This document shows positions 1 through 9,038 of a stretch of DNA of 34,791 bases, one piece after another. Location: NCBI GenBank assembly GCA_016292145.1, contig JAEFBA010000021.1, positions 1-34,791 on the forward strand, given 5' to 3'. The stretch is from Saccharofermentans sp. GTDB lineage: Bacteria > Bacillota > Clostridia > Saccharofermentanales > Saccharofermentanaceae. A model generated the notes under the pieces. That model did no database searches and was not told the origin of the DNA. It saw only the letters and a program-made list of their open reading frames with translations. Numbering within the stretch: the stretch's first letter is position 1; every line of letters begins with the position of its first letter. Position numbers and translations under genes: made by a program.

Positions 1-1441
<1,441 letters not shown>

Positions 1442-1472
1442 TTTCTCCTCTGTTTATACATCATGTCTAGGG

Positions 1473-1512
1473 GGGCTGCCGTCTTGATGAGGCGGCAGTC
1501 CTTCTCCCTTTT
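1473..1512 (+). terminator. Intrinsic terminator after eno
   Basis: An 11-bp stem (1473-1483 with 1491-1501, two G-T wobbles) closes a 7-nt loop and is followed by a pyrimidine-rich tail ending in TTTT at 1509-1512. It sits 31 bp after the enolase stop and just before the ribosome binding site of the next gene, so it may leak. The interrupted T tract lowers confidence. Confidence 0.6.
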
Positions 1513-1530
1513 AGAAGAACAGGAGGTTTT

Positions 1531-1899
1531 ATGGTCCTTAGAGAATCGGGGCAAATGTATCTTGAATCAGTATTGGTGCTATCTGAGAAAGATGAGCCGG
1601 TACGTTCGTTGGACGTTGCAAATCACTTGGGTTTTTCGAAGCCGAGCGTAAGCCGCGCTATGGGAAAGCTTAAGACCGAGGGCTATATAAAGATCGATCC
1701 GCAAGGATATATAACATTGACACCAAAAGGTGAGAGCATCGCAAAGAACATATACGAGAAACGCGTTGTTCTGAAGGATTTCATCATGTCTCTCGGCGTG
1801 AACGAAAAGACCGCCGAAGCAGATGCTTGCAGGATCGAACATGTATTGAGCGATGAAGCTTTTGCCGCATTAAAGAAGGCAAGAAGTTCCTCAACATAA
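1531..1899 (+). CDS. DtxR/MntR-family metal-dependent transcriptional repressor
   Basis: This 122-residue protein has a winged helix-turn-helix (about residues 25-65, with FSKPSVSRAMGKL as recognition helix) and a helical metal-binding and dimerisation domain. The start is set by AGGAGG at 1521-1526, 4 nt before ATG. By alignment to DtxR from memory, M9, C100, E103 and H104 match the DtxR primary site (M10, C102, E105, H106), and ACRIEHVLSDE is nearly the DtxR sequence. The ancillary-site histidine and glutamate are replaced by Lys and Leu. No C-terminal SH3-like domain is present, as in MntR-size members. It probably senses Fe2+ or Mn2+. Targets are not shown by the sequence; metal-linked genes nearby include suf and the ABC/ECF cassette. 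Confidence 0.88.
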   Translation: MVLRESGQMYLESVLVLSEKDEPVRSLDVANHLGFSKPSVSRAMGKLKTEGYIKIDPQGYITLTPKGESIAKNIYEKRVVLKDFIMSLGVNEKTAEADACRIEHVLSDEAFAALKKARSSST

Positions 1900-1936
1900 A
1901 TAAGCAACCTTTACCCGAAAGGCACAATAGTACAAA

Positions 1937-1973
1937 CGGGGAGCCTCATGTTATTTGAGACTCCCCGTTTTTT
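1937..1973 (+). terminator. Intrinsic terminator between convergent genes
   Basis: A GC-rich stem, CGGGGAG (1937-1943) with CTCCCCG (1961-1967), extends inward by CTC/GAG across a 1-nt mismatch to a 9-nt loop and is followed by six T residues (1968-1973). It terminates the DtxR-like gene. It lies between convergent genes and may also stop transcription from xylA, although the opposite-strand T tract is only TTTGT. Confidence 0.88.
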
Positions 1974-1992
1974 GTTGGGATTAGAACTTCGA

Positions 1993-3318
1993 TCAGTTAT
2001 TTGCGATGATTATGTTGTTCAGTACACCTTCAAGATATTCCTGCTTTCCGGAGCAGGGAACAGCAGGTGCCTTGAGTTCAGCGGCTCTGTCTGCAAGCTC
2101 TGCGAGCGTGACATTTCCGGATCTGACTTTCTGTCCGAGTTCGGAATTGAATGAAGAATAGCGCTCTTCGATATTCTTCTCGAGTCTGCCGTCTTCGATG
2201 ATCTCGGCAGCCTTAAGGAGACCGAATGCGAATGAATCCATACCGAGGATGAATGCGTGGAACATGTCTTCGTATGTGTTGCTGGGTCTTCTGTTCTTGG
2301 AATCGAAGTTGATTCCTACAGGAAGTCCGCCGTTCTTGACGATCTCATACATTGCGAGTGTCGTATCGTAGATGTTGCTCGGGAAGCAGTCTGTATCCCA
2401 GCCGAGCATGATATCGCCCTGGTTGGCATCGATAGAACCGAGCATACCGTTGATGCGGCTGATACGGAGTTCGTGCTGGAATGTGTGTCCTGCAAGTGTA
2501 GCGTGGTTAGCTTCGATGTTCATCTTGAAGTCTTTATCAAGACCGTAATCTCTCAAGAAGCCGATAGCTGTTGCAGCATCGTAATCGTACTGGTGCTTCA
2601 TGGGTTCCTTCGGCTTGGGCTCGATAAGGAATGTTCCGTTAAATCCGATGCTCCTGCCGTAATCACGCGCGATCTTCATTAAGGTTGCGATGTTTTCCTG
2701 TTCGAACTTTACCTGAGTGTTGAGAAGAGTCTCATAACCCTCTCTGCCTCCCCAGAAAACATAGCCCTTACCGCCGAGCTTTACAGTAAGCTCGATAGCC
2801 TTCTTGACCTGTGCTGCAGCAAAGCAGTAAACATCAAGACTGTTGGTGCTTCCTGCGCCGTTCATGAATCTCGGATTGGAGAACATGTTGGCCGTGCCCC
2901 AGAGACACTTGATATCAGTGCCCTTGGTCTTCTCGAGAATGTAGTCAGAGATCTCATCAAGTCTTCTGTTAGTCTCATTGATGTCATCTGCTTCAGGTAC
3001 AAGATCGACATCATGGAAGCAGTAGTACTTAATGCCGAGTTTCTTCATGAACTCGACGCCTGCATCAACCTTGGCTTTAGCATGTTCCATAGTTCCTTCG
3101 GAAGCGGCGCCGAATCTCTTGTCAGCCGTGCCTCTGCCGAACATGTCTGTACCGTTGGCGCAAAGGTTGTGCCACCATGCCATGGCGAAGGGGAGATGCT
3201 CGCTCATCTTCTTGCCGAGAACGACGCGGTCTGCATCATAATACTTGAATGCGAACGGGTTCTTGCTCGAGCTTCCTTCGAATTTGATCTCGGGAATGCC
3301 CTCGAAAATTTCACTCAT
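1993..3318 (-). CDS. xylA: Xylose isomerase, class II
   Basis: Xylose isomerase converts D-xylose to D-xylulose using two divalent metals (Mg, Mn or Co). The 441-residue length and long N-terminus are those of class II enzymes. Catalytic and metal residues are visible: H102 and D105 in FHDVDL, E233 and K235 in IEPKPKEP, E269 and H272 in EANHATLAGH, D297 in SIDANQGD, D308 and D310 in GWDTD, and D339 in NFDSK. AGGAGG on the minus strand (3327-3332) fixes the start. No xylulokinase, xylose transporter or ROK-type XylR is adjacent, so this copy stands alone. Its 5' region carries operator GTTAGT-N4-ACTAAC at 3352-3367, shared with the ABC/ECF and suf promoters. Confidence 0.97.
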   Translation of the reverse strand: MSEIFEGIPEIKFEGSSSKNPFAFKYYDADRVVLGKKMSEHLPFAMAWWHNLCANGTDMFGRGTADKRFGAASEGTMEHAKAKVDAGVEFMKKLGIKYYCFHDVDLVPEADDINETNRRLDEISDYILEKTKGTDIKCLWGTANMFSNPRFMNGAGSTNSLDVYCFAAAQVKKAIELTVKLGGKGYVFWGGREGYETLLNTQVKFEQENIATLMKIARDYGRSIGFNGTFLIEPKPKEPMKHQYDYDAATAIGFLRDYGLDKDFKMNIEANHATLAGHTFQHELRISRINGMLGSIDANQGDIMLGWDTDCFPSNIYDTTLAMYEIVKNGGLPVGINFDSKNRRPSNTYEDMFHAFILGMDSFAFGLLKAAEIIEDGRLEKNIEERYSSFNSELGQKVRSGNVTLAELADRAAELKAPAVPCSGKQEYLEGVLNNIIIANN

Positions 3319-3351
3319 TGGAATTATCCTCCTATATCTATTTACGAAAAT

Positions 3352-3367
3352 GTTAGTTAAGACTAAC
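3352..3367. promoter_or_regulatory. Palindromic operator copy 1 (xylA side)
   Basis: GTTAGT-TAAG-ACTAAC is a perfect 6-4-6 inverted repeat 34 bp upstream of the xylA start codon, just downstream of a possible minus-strand -10 (TATCAT, 3375-3380). A repressor bound here would block the xylA transcription start. The same half-sites and 4-bp spacing recur at 3510-3525 and 10607-10622 and nowhere else that I found. Confidence 0.72.
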
Positions 3368-3370
3368 TTT

Positions 3371-3383
3371 TGTTATGATAACA
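3371..3383. promoter_or_regulatory. Palindrome covering the possible xylA -10
   Basis: TGTTAT-G-ATAACA is a perfect 6-1-6 palindrome lying 3 bp from operator copy 1. On the minus strand it contains TATCAT, a plausible -10 for xylA. No convincing -35 is visible at the right distance. It could be a separate regulator site or simply the promoter core. Confidence 0.35.
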
Positions 3384-3401
3384 CATTTTAAGGATTATTC
3401 T

Positions 3402-3418
3402 TTGCACTTAATGTGCAA
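3402..3418. promoter_or_regulatory. 17-bp palindrome upstream of xylA
   Basis: TTGCAC-TTAAT-GTGCAA is a perfect 6-5-6 inverted repeat upstream of the inferred xylA promoter. It differs in sequence from the GTTAGT operators, so a different DNA-binding protein is likely, for example a sugar-responsive regulator. No regulator can be assigned from the sequence. Confidence 0.35.
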
Positions 3419-3498
3419 GTTTAAGACTGATTTTTTAGGTATTCTGAATGCCCTTAACGCAAATAATCTTTATCTTTTACGGATTTTGAAAAAACCTA

Positions 3499-3527
3499 TT
3501 GACTCAATAGTTAGTTTACACTAACAT
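3499..3527 (+). promoter_or_regulatory. Promoter of the TetR-ABC-ECF operon
   Basis: TTGACT (3499-3504) and TAACAT (3522-3527) are separated by 17 bp, close to the sigma-A consensus. Operator copy 2 (3510-3525) fills the spacer and reaches into the -10, so repressor and RNA polymerase would compete directly. Confidence 0.72.
3510..3525. promoter_or_regulatory. Palindromic operator copy 2 (TetR operon)
   Basis: GTTAGT-TTAC-ACTAAC is a perfect 6-4-6 inverted repeat with the same half-sites as copies 1 and 3. It sits between the -35 and -10 of the TetR-ABC-ECF promoter, 56 bp before the TetR start, which is typical for autorepression. Confidence 0.75.
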
Positions 3528-3539
3528 TATGTAGTTTCA

Positions 3540-3554
3540 GATAACAGTGTTATC
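3540..3554. promoter_or_regulatory. 15-bp palindrome in the TetR 5' leader
   Basis: GATAACA-G-TGTTATC is a perfect 7-1-7 palindrome located after the -10 and before the ribosome binding site of the TetR gene. Its half-site is the inverse of the one at 3371-3383. Its length and location suit a TetR-family operator, making it an alternative autoregulatory site. Confidence 0.45.
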
Positions 3555-3580
3555 GGTGATCTATATCTTAAGGAATGAAT

Positions 3581-4267
3581 ATGTCAGTATCGGATAAGTC
3601 CATTGACGGACGATTAATGGAGTGCGCCAGGAAAGAATTTCTCGAAAAGGGTTTTGAGAAGGCTTCACTGAGAAATATATGCAGAAGAGCCAATGTAACC
3701 ACCGGTGCACTTTACAAAAGATTCAAAGGCAAAGAGGAATTATTCTCCGCAATAGTGGAAGACACTGCGGATTTCATCTATAAGTGTCTGACATATAAAG
3801 ATGAATTATCTAAGCAGCCTCAGTCTGAGGAATTCCTTGTCAATTGCTGGCATATGAGCGATGAAGTTATGCTCTACTGGTTCAAAGTGATAATGGAACG
3901 CAAGGAGCCGTTTACAATGCTGCTCCGCTGCAGCTCCGGTACCAAGTATCAGGACTTTGAGCATAAGCTCGCAACTAATATGAGTGAGTCTAATTACCGG
4001 TTTTATCTGCAGGCTTATGAACGCGGGATTACCAGAAAGAAGATATCAAAGACGGACCTGCATATTCTCGATGCCGCTTACTGGAAAGCTATCTGTGAAC
4101 CTTTTGTTCATGACTATTCGTGGGACGAGATAGTAACGCTTACATCTAATATCTGCTTATTCATGGATTACTGCAAACTTCTGGAGATAGATAAGGGATT
4201 GATCAGGAAGTACGCGATGACTCAGGAGAAGATCATCAAAGATATATTAATGGAGGGACATATATGA
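3581..4267 (+). CDS. TetR/AcrR-family transcriptional regulator
   Basis: This 228-residue protein has a TetR helix-turn-helix at about residues 14-58 (ASLRNICRRANVTTGALYKRFKGKEELF) and a variable helical ligand domain. I prefer ATG 3581 because AAGGA (3570-3574) is 6 nt upstream; the alternative ATG 3575 would touch the ribosome binding site. Its stop overlaps the first ABC gene by ATGA, so it is the first gene of the transporter operon. It likely represses its own promoter through the palindrome at 3510-3525 or that at 3540-3554, and is released by the transported substrate or a related ligand. The ligand cannot be read from the sequence. Confidence 0.92.
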   Translation: MSVSDKSIDGRLMECARKEFLEKGFEKASLRNICRRANVTTGALYKRFKGKEELFSAIVEDTADFIYKCLTYKDELSKQPQSEEFLVNCWHMSDEVMLYWFKVIMERKEPFTMLLRCSSGTKYQDFEHKLATNMSESNYRFYLQAYERGITRKKISKTDLHILDAAYWKAICEPFVHDYSWDEIVTLTSNICLFMDYCKLLEIDKGLIRKYAMTQEKIIKDILMEGHI

Positions 4268-6000
4268 TTTCCTACGTTTTTAAGTATGCCGGAAAGTATA
4301 AGAAGAAAACTGTCCTTGCGATGGTGGTGCTTACAGCAGGCGTATTGTTTTCGATGGTTCCTTATTTACTGGTTTACCAATTGATAGAACCATTGCTGAA
4401 TAAGGAGAATATAAGTGCATCTTATGTCTTGATAAGAGTGCTGCTGTTTTTCTTATGCATCCTTGCATATAAGGTGCTCTATTGCTTCGGCCTTAAGTTC
4501 TCTCATGAAGGTGCATTCAACACCTTGAAGAACATCAGGACTTATGTTCAGAGCAGGATCGAGAAAATGCCTCTCGGCAATATCCAGGACATTGGAACCG
4601 GCCAGCTTAAAAAGGTGTTTACGGATGATATTGACGGTATTGAACTTTTGCTGGCGCATGCGGTACCTGAAGGGTTTTCCAACCTTATGGGCGCGGCCGT
4701 CATGATCATTGCAATGTTCTTTGTAGATATCAGGATGGCACTTTTGAGCGTTGCTGCACTTGTGCTCTCGCTTATCATTAGTTTTGTCATGTTCGGTTCA
4801 TGCATGAAGAAGATGAACGAATACTATGCGGCCGCAGCAAAGATGAACAACACGATCATCGAGTACGTTAACGGCATGGAGGTCGTAAAGGTATTTAACC
4901 GACATGAGGAATCATTCAAAAAATATAAGGAAGATGTTGTTAATTACAGGAATTATACTTTGGACTGGTATAAGGTCTGCTGGCCATTCCTTGCCATTAC
5001 TACGAGCCTTCTGCCTTGCATGACGATATTCTCGCTTCCGGCAGGCGTTATATTCCTTGCAAACGGAACACTCACACTTTCACAGTTTGCTCTCATTATC
5101 TGCTTAACTATCTCTGTCGGAACACCGCTGCTCAAGGTAGGCAGTTACGGTTCAACGCTTCCTCAGCTTCAGTATAAGATCTCGGCACTTGAGAAGCTGA
5201 CTGAAGGCGAAGGACTTAAGACCGGCGATAACGGCTTTGAAGGTGCAAACCATGATATACGCTTCGATAATGTGAGGTTCTCTTATAAAGATGCTGAAGT
5301 AATACATGGGGTTTCTTTCGAGATAAAGGAGAATACGATGACGGCTTTCGTGGGTGAGTCAGGAAGCGGCAAATCCACGCTGGCAAAGCTTTTGGTACAT
5401 TTCTACGATCTGAATGACGGCTCGATCTCAATAGGCGGACAGGACATTACGGATATGACCCTTGAAGCTCTTAATGATGAGATCTCATATGTATCACAGG
5501 AACAGTTCCTCTTTAATACAACGATCTATGAGAACATTCTCATCGGTAAGCCCGGTGCAGACAGAAGCGAGGTGCTTGCCGCTGCAGAGCGTGCGCAGTG
5601 CAGTGATTTTCTTGAAAAACTTCCAATGGGAATAGATTCAAAGGTCGGTGACAGCGGAAAGATGCTGTCAGGCGGTGAGAGACAGCGCATTGCTCTTGCA
5701 AGAGCGATCTTAAAGGATGCTCCGATCATCGTTCTCGATGAGGCTACCGCATTTATCGATCCGGAGAATGAAGAAAAGATGAATGCAGCCATTTCGCAGG
5801 TCATCAGGGATAAGACGATCATCATCATCGCTCACAGACTGCCTTCGATCGTTGAAGCTGATCAGATAGTCGTTCTCGATGACGGGAACATCAGTGATAT
5901 AGGCACTCACGGAGAACTGCTTGGAAGAAATGCAGAGTATAAGCATCTGTGGGATTCTCAGGCAAAGACCGGTGAGTGGCAGATAAAGGAGGGAGTGTAA
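4264..6000 (+). CDS. ABC half-transporter, exporter fold (TMD-NBD), partner A
   Basis: This 578-residue protein has six predicted membrane helices (about 15-310) followed by a nucleotide-binding domain. Walker A is GESGSGKST (364-372), the signature LSGGE 468-472, Walker B ends at D492-E493, and the switch histidine is H524. The stretch after Walker B reads EATAFIDPENE rather than the commoner EATSALD. From memory, this resembles the siderophore-linked YbtP/YbtQ and IrtA/IrtB branch. GGAGGG (4252-4257) precedes the ATG, which overlaps the TetR stop. It is followed 4 bp later by a second half-transporter, so a heterodimer is expected. Direction of transport and cargo are not determinable here. 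Confidence 0.9.
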   Translation: MISYVFKYAGKYKKKTVLAMVVLTAGVLFSMVPYLLVYQLIEPLLNKENISASYVLIRVLLFFLCILAYKVLYCFGLKFSHEGAFNTLKNIRTYVQSRIEKMPLGNIQDIGTGQLKKVFTDDIDGIELLLAHAVPEGFSNLMGAAVMIIAMFFVDIRMALLSVAALVLSLIISFVMFGSCMKKMNEYYAAAAKMNNTIIEYVNGMEVVKVFNRHEESFKKYKEDVVNYRNYTLDWYKVCWPFLAITTSLLPCMTIFSLPAGVIFLANGTLTLSQFALIICLTISVGTPLLKVGSYGSTLPQLQYKISALEKLTEGEGLKTGDNGFEGANHDIRFDNVRFSYKDAEVIHGVSFEIKENTMTAFVGESGSGKSTLAKLLVHFYDLNDGSISIGGQDITDMTLEALNDEISYVSQEQFLFNTTIYENILIGKPGADRSEVLAAAERAQCSDFLEKLPMGIDSKVGDSGKMLSGGERQRIALARAILKDAPIIVLDEATAFIDPENEEKMNAAISQVIRDKTIIIIAHRLPSIVEADQIVVLDDGNISDIGTHGELLGRNAEYKHLWDSQAKTGEWQIKEGV

Positions 6001-6004
6001 GACC

Positions 6005-7759
6005 ATGATCAAGTTAATACATAGAATCGTCGAAGCTGCCGGCAAGAGAAAGCTTCGGATCAGACTGGCTTATATCTTTTGCTTCATAAAGGGACTTCTT
6101 ATGAAGAGCCCGGTCATCGTAGCCTTTCTTGTCATTGACAGATTCTTACAGGGAAATGATGTTACAGACCTGTTTATGAAGGCTTCGATCGCCATGGCTG
6201 CGATCCTTCTGCTTCAGATCATTTCACAGTACATCGGTGACAGGCTTCAGTCTGCTACAGGCTTTGAGATGTTTGCCGACATGAGGATCGCCATTGGCGA
6301 GCATCTTAAGAACCTTCCGATGGGTTACTACACTGAAGGCAATATAGGCAAGATATCATCGATCCTCACGACAGATATGTCCATGGTCGAGGAAGTGTGC
6401 ATGTCACAGATCGCACAGCTTATGACGTATTTCTTCTCTGAAGCGATCATGATCATATTCCTGTTTGTTTTCGATTACAGGGTAGGCATTGTCGGCCTGA
6501 TCACTACTGCTGCGATAATCTTATGCGGAAAGGCTTCACAGAAGCAGATCCAGAGGCATTCGGATTTGCGTCAGGCACAGGCGGAAAGACTTACTTCAGC
6601 CGTAATCGATTACACCGAAGGAATGAACATAATAAAGACATTCAATATGCTTGGCAAGTCTTCCAAGGATCTGACTGATAATTTCGACAGGAGCTGCAAG
6701 GAAAACATCAAGTTCGAGCATGTGGTCCATCCCTGGAATATCAGACTCGGTGTTATCTTCGCCACAGGTTCGGCGCTTACTCTCGGAATCTGCGTGCTTC
6801 TTGTTATGAACGGCGTTATCACAACCTCGGCCTTTGTTGCCATGATGCTCTTCTTATTTGATCTCTATGTGCCGGTATATGCGCTCTATAACGAATCCAC
6901 AAGACTTACTGTCATGAGCGCCTGCATGGACAGGATAGAAGAGGTTCTGGCTGTTCCGGAACTTGATGACAGCGGAAAATGCATCTTCCCGAAGAAATAT
7001 GAAGGAGCGGAAGTCGAATTCGAGAATGTCTCTTTCGCATATGACGAGAAGGAAGTATTGAAGAATATCTCTTTTAAGATGAAGCCTAATACAATGACTG
7101 CCGTTGTAGGTCCTTCAGGAAGCGGAAAGAGCACAATCGCCAATCTCCTGGCAAGATTCTGGGATGTTAATTCCGGAACCGTAAGGATCAAGGGTGTCAA
7201 TATCAGGGACGTTACCATGCAGCAGCTGATGCAGCAGATAAGCATGGTGTTCCAGCGTGTATATCTTTTCCGGGACACCATTTATAACAACATCGTTATG
7301 GGACGTCCTGATGCGACCAGAGAAGAAGTTATCGAGGCTGCGAAAAAGGCCCGCTGCTATGACTTCATAATGGCTCTTCCTGACGGATTCGATACGGTTA
7401 TCGGTGAAGGCGGTGCGACTTTATCGGGCGGAGAAAAACAGCGTATCTCTATCGCAAGATGCATCTTAAAAGATTCTCCTATTGTCATTTTGGATGAAGC
7501 AACAGCTTCAGTAGATGCGGATAACGAGAGCCTTATCCAGGAAGCCATCAGCGAACTGGTAAAGGACAAGACTTTGCTCGTCATTGCACACAGGCTTAAG
7601 ACCATAAGAAGTGCAGATGAGATCCTTGTAGTCGATGACGGCATTATCAAAGAGCGCGGTACCCATGCCGAGCTTATGAATAAAGGCGGTTTATACAAAA
7701 ACTTCACTGAAAAGATCAACTCAGATATTGCTTGGAAGAAAGGAGCAAAAACAGCATGA
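6005..7759 (+). CDS. ABC half-transporter, exporter fold (TMD-NBD), partner B
   Basis: This 584-residue half-transporter is the partner of the preceding gene. It has six membrane helices, then Walker A GPSGSGKST (369-377), LSGGE 473-477, Walker B D497-E498, and an IAHRL switch region. GGAGG at 5988-5992 lies 12 nt before the ATG. Both subunits keep complete catalytic motifs, unlike many heterodimeric exporters in which one ATP site is degenerate. Its stop codon overlaps the next ATG (ATGA), coupling it to the ECF genes. The mixture of exporter-fold ABC proteins with an ECF module in one operon suggests one substrate pathway, possibly metal chelate or heme; this is inference. Confidence 0.9.
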   Translation: MIKLIHRIVEAAGKRKLRIRLAYIFCFIKGLLMKSPVIVAFLVIDRFLQGNDVTDLFMKASIAMAAILLLQIISQYIGDRLQSATGFEMFADMRIAIGEHLKNLPMGYYTEGNIGKISSILTTDMSMVEEVCMSQIAQLMTYFFSEAIMIIFLFVFDYRVGIVGLITTAAIILCGKASQKQIQRHSDLRQAQAERLTSAVIDYTEGMNIIKTFNMLGKSSKDLTDNFDRSCKENIKFEHVVHPWNIRLGVIFATGSALTLGICVLLVMNGVITTSAFVAMMLFLFDLYVPVYALYNESTRLTVMSACMDRIEEVLAVPELDDSGKCIFPKKYEGAEVEFENVSFAYDEKEVLKNISFKMKPNTMTAVVGPSGSGKSTIANLLARFWDVNSGTVRIKGVNIRDVTMQQLMQQISMVFQRVYLFRDTIYNNIVMGRPDATREEVIEAAKKARCYDFIMALPDGFDTVIGEGGATLSGGEKQRISIARCILKDSPIVILDEATASVDADNESLIQEAISELVKDKTLLVIAHRLKTIRSADEILVVDDGIIKERGTHAELMNKGGLYKNFTEKINSDIAWKKGAKTA

Positions 7760-8340
7760 AGAAGTTTGAAGTAAAAGATTTAATTAACATCGGTATCTAT
7801 ACGGCATTGCATTTCCTTTGTATCTTTCTGGTAGCGATGCTCGGTTTTATCCCGCAGGCATTTATATTTGCAGGGATCATTGAGGGCTTCCTTGGAGCTA
7901 TCCCGATCATGATATTCTTAACAAAGGTCAAGAAGTTCGGCATGATCACGATCATGGGATTGCTTCTCGGTCTTATCACATTACTGATGGGAAGACCCTG
8001 GCCCTGCGTCGTAATCGGACTTGCTGCAGGACTCATTACGGATCTTATCTGGATGAAAGCCGGTTTCAGCAAGATCAAATTCGGTCCTGTGTGCTGCGGA
8101 ACAATGATGCTATGGACAGCCGGTATGGGACTGCCGCTGTTCTTTGGATACAGAGACAGCTATCTTGCCAATCTTGAAGAGGGATATGGCAAGGAGTATG
8201 TAGAGGTCATAAGATCGCTTACACCTGACTGGATGTTCATCGGAATGATAATCATTGCGGTTGTCGGCGGATTCCTGGGCGGTCTTTTTGCCAAGAGGAT
8301 CTTAAGAAAGCATTTTGCCAAGGCAAATCTTGTTGAATGA
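7756..8340 (+). CDS. MptD-family ECF transporter S component
   Basis: This 194-residue integral membrane protein has five to six hydrophobic helices and resembles the Trep_Strep/MptD family of putative ECF substrate-binding subunits (TIGR02185 type, recognised from memory). I start it at ATG 7756, which overlaps the previous stop by ATGA and has AGGAG at 7741-7745; the earlier in-frame start at 7732 has no comparable site. It would capture the substrate in the membrane and dock on EcfT. The genes immediately downstream are EcfT and a double EcfA, so a complete dedicated ECF transporter is encoded. The substrate is unknown. Confidence 0.78.
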   Translation: MKKFEVKDLINIGIYTALHFLCIFLVAMLGFIPQAFIFAGIIEGFLGAIPIMIFLTKVKKFGMITIMGLLLGLITLLMGRPWPCVVIGLAAGLITDLIWMKAGFSKIKFGPVCCGTMMLWTAGMGLPLFFGYRDSYLANLEEGYGKEYVEVIRSLTPDWMFIGMIIIAVVGGFLGGLFAKRILRKHFAKANLVE

Positions 8341-9038
8341 GAAAACTCGATCCGAGAACAAAACTGCTCTTACTCGTAGTTATAAATGTGGTAATGATGA
8401 CGGGAAAGATCACGGGCATATTCGTGCCCGTGAGGATCGTCTTTGCCCTGATCCCGTTTTTCCTGATGATGAGGGAGACCTGGTTCAGAGGATCATTCAT
8501 ATACTTTTTCCTGTATCTTTATGTATTCCTGTTTGAGCGGTTTACACTGCAGGATATCCATCCTGTACCCCTCATCATACTGCTGTTTACGACCGGCTTG
8601 CTGTCGCGTTTCCTCGCGGGTGTAATGATGGCGTATTACCTCATGAAGACCACGACGGTAAGTGAGTTCGTTACGTCTATGGAACGGATGCATATTCCGA
8701 AGGTGATCGTAATACCGTTCGCTGTAATGTTCCGCTTTTTCCCGACGCTGAAAGAAGAATGGCAGGACGTTAAGAACGCCATGAAGATGAGGGGCATCGG
8801 TCTTGCGGGAAGAAATCCGCTGGATGTTTTGGAATATGTCATGGTGCCTATTCTTATGTCTGTTTCAAAGATCGCGGATGAACTCTCGGCGGCATCAATG
8901 ACCAAGTGTCTTTCCGTTGACGGAAAGAGAACGCACATAGCCAAAGTCGGATTCTCATTTCTGGATATTATTATGTTCCTGTGTGCCGCGGCGGGACTTT
9001 TCGCACACGTATTCTTGGGAGGAGTAATCGGAACATGA
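8337..9038 (+). CDS. Energy-coupling factor transmembrane protein (EcfT/CbiQ family)
   Basis: This 233-residue membrane protein starts MRKLDPRTKLLL, the classical EcfT/CbiQ beginning, and has hydrophobic helices at about 10-30, 32-46, 52-66, 76-103 and 206-228. EcfT proteins hold two cytoplasmic coupling helices with X-Arg-Gly motifs that contact the ATPases. The first is intact (KMRG, residues 150-153). The second reads SMTKC (187-191), where Arg-Gly is usual. The ATG overlaps the S-component stop (ATGA). It scaffolds the S component and the double ATPase encoded next. Confidence 0.88.
   Translation: MRKLDPRTKLLLLVVINVVMMTGKITGIFVPVRIVFALIPFFLMMRETWFRGSFIYFFLYLYVFLFERFTLQDIHPVPLIILLFTTGLLSRFLAGVMMAYYLMKTTTVSEFVTSMERMHIPKVIVIPFAVMFRFFPTLKEEWQDVKNAMKMRGIGLAGRNPLDVLEYVMVPILMSVSKIADELSAASMTKCLSVDGKRTHIAKVGFSFLDIIMFLCAAAGLFAHVFLGGVIGT

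Noticed and set aside
2257..2682. 141-codon frame opposite xylA
   Set aside because: It is a shadow of the xylose isomerase coding sequence with no ribosome binding site and no family match.
3352..3367. GTTAGT-N4-ACTAAC as a classical DtxR/IdeR box
   Set aside because: In the DtxR consensus GTTAG and CTAAC are separated by 1 bp; here they are 6 bp apart. The local DtxR-like protein remains possible, but the canonical box is not present.
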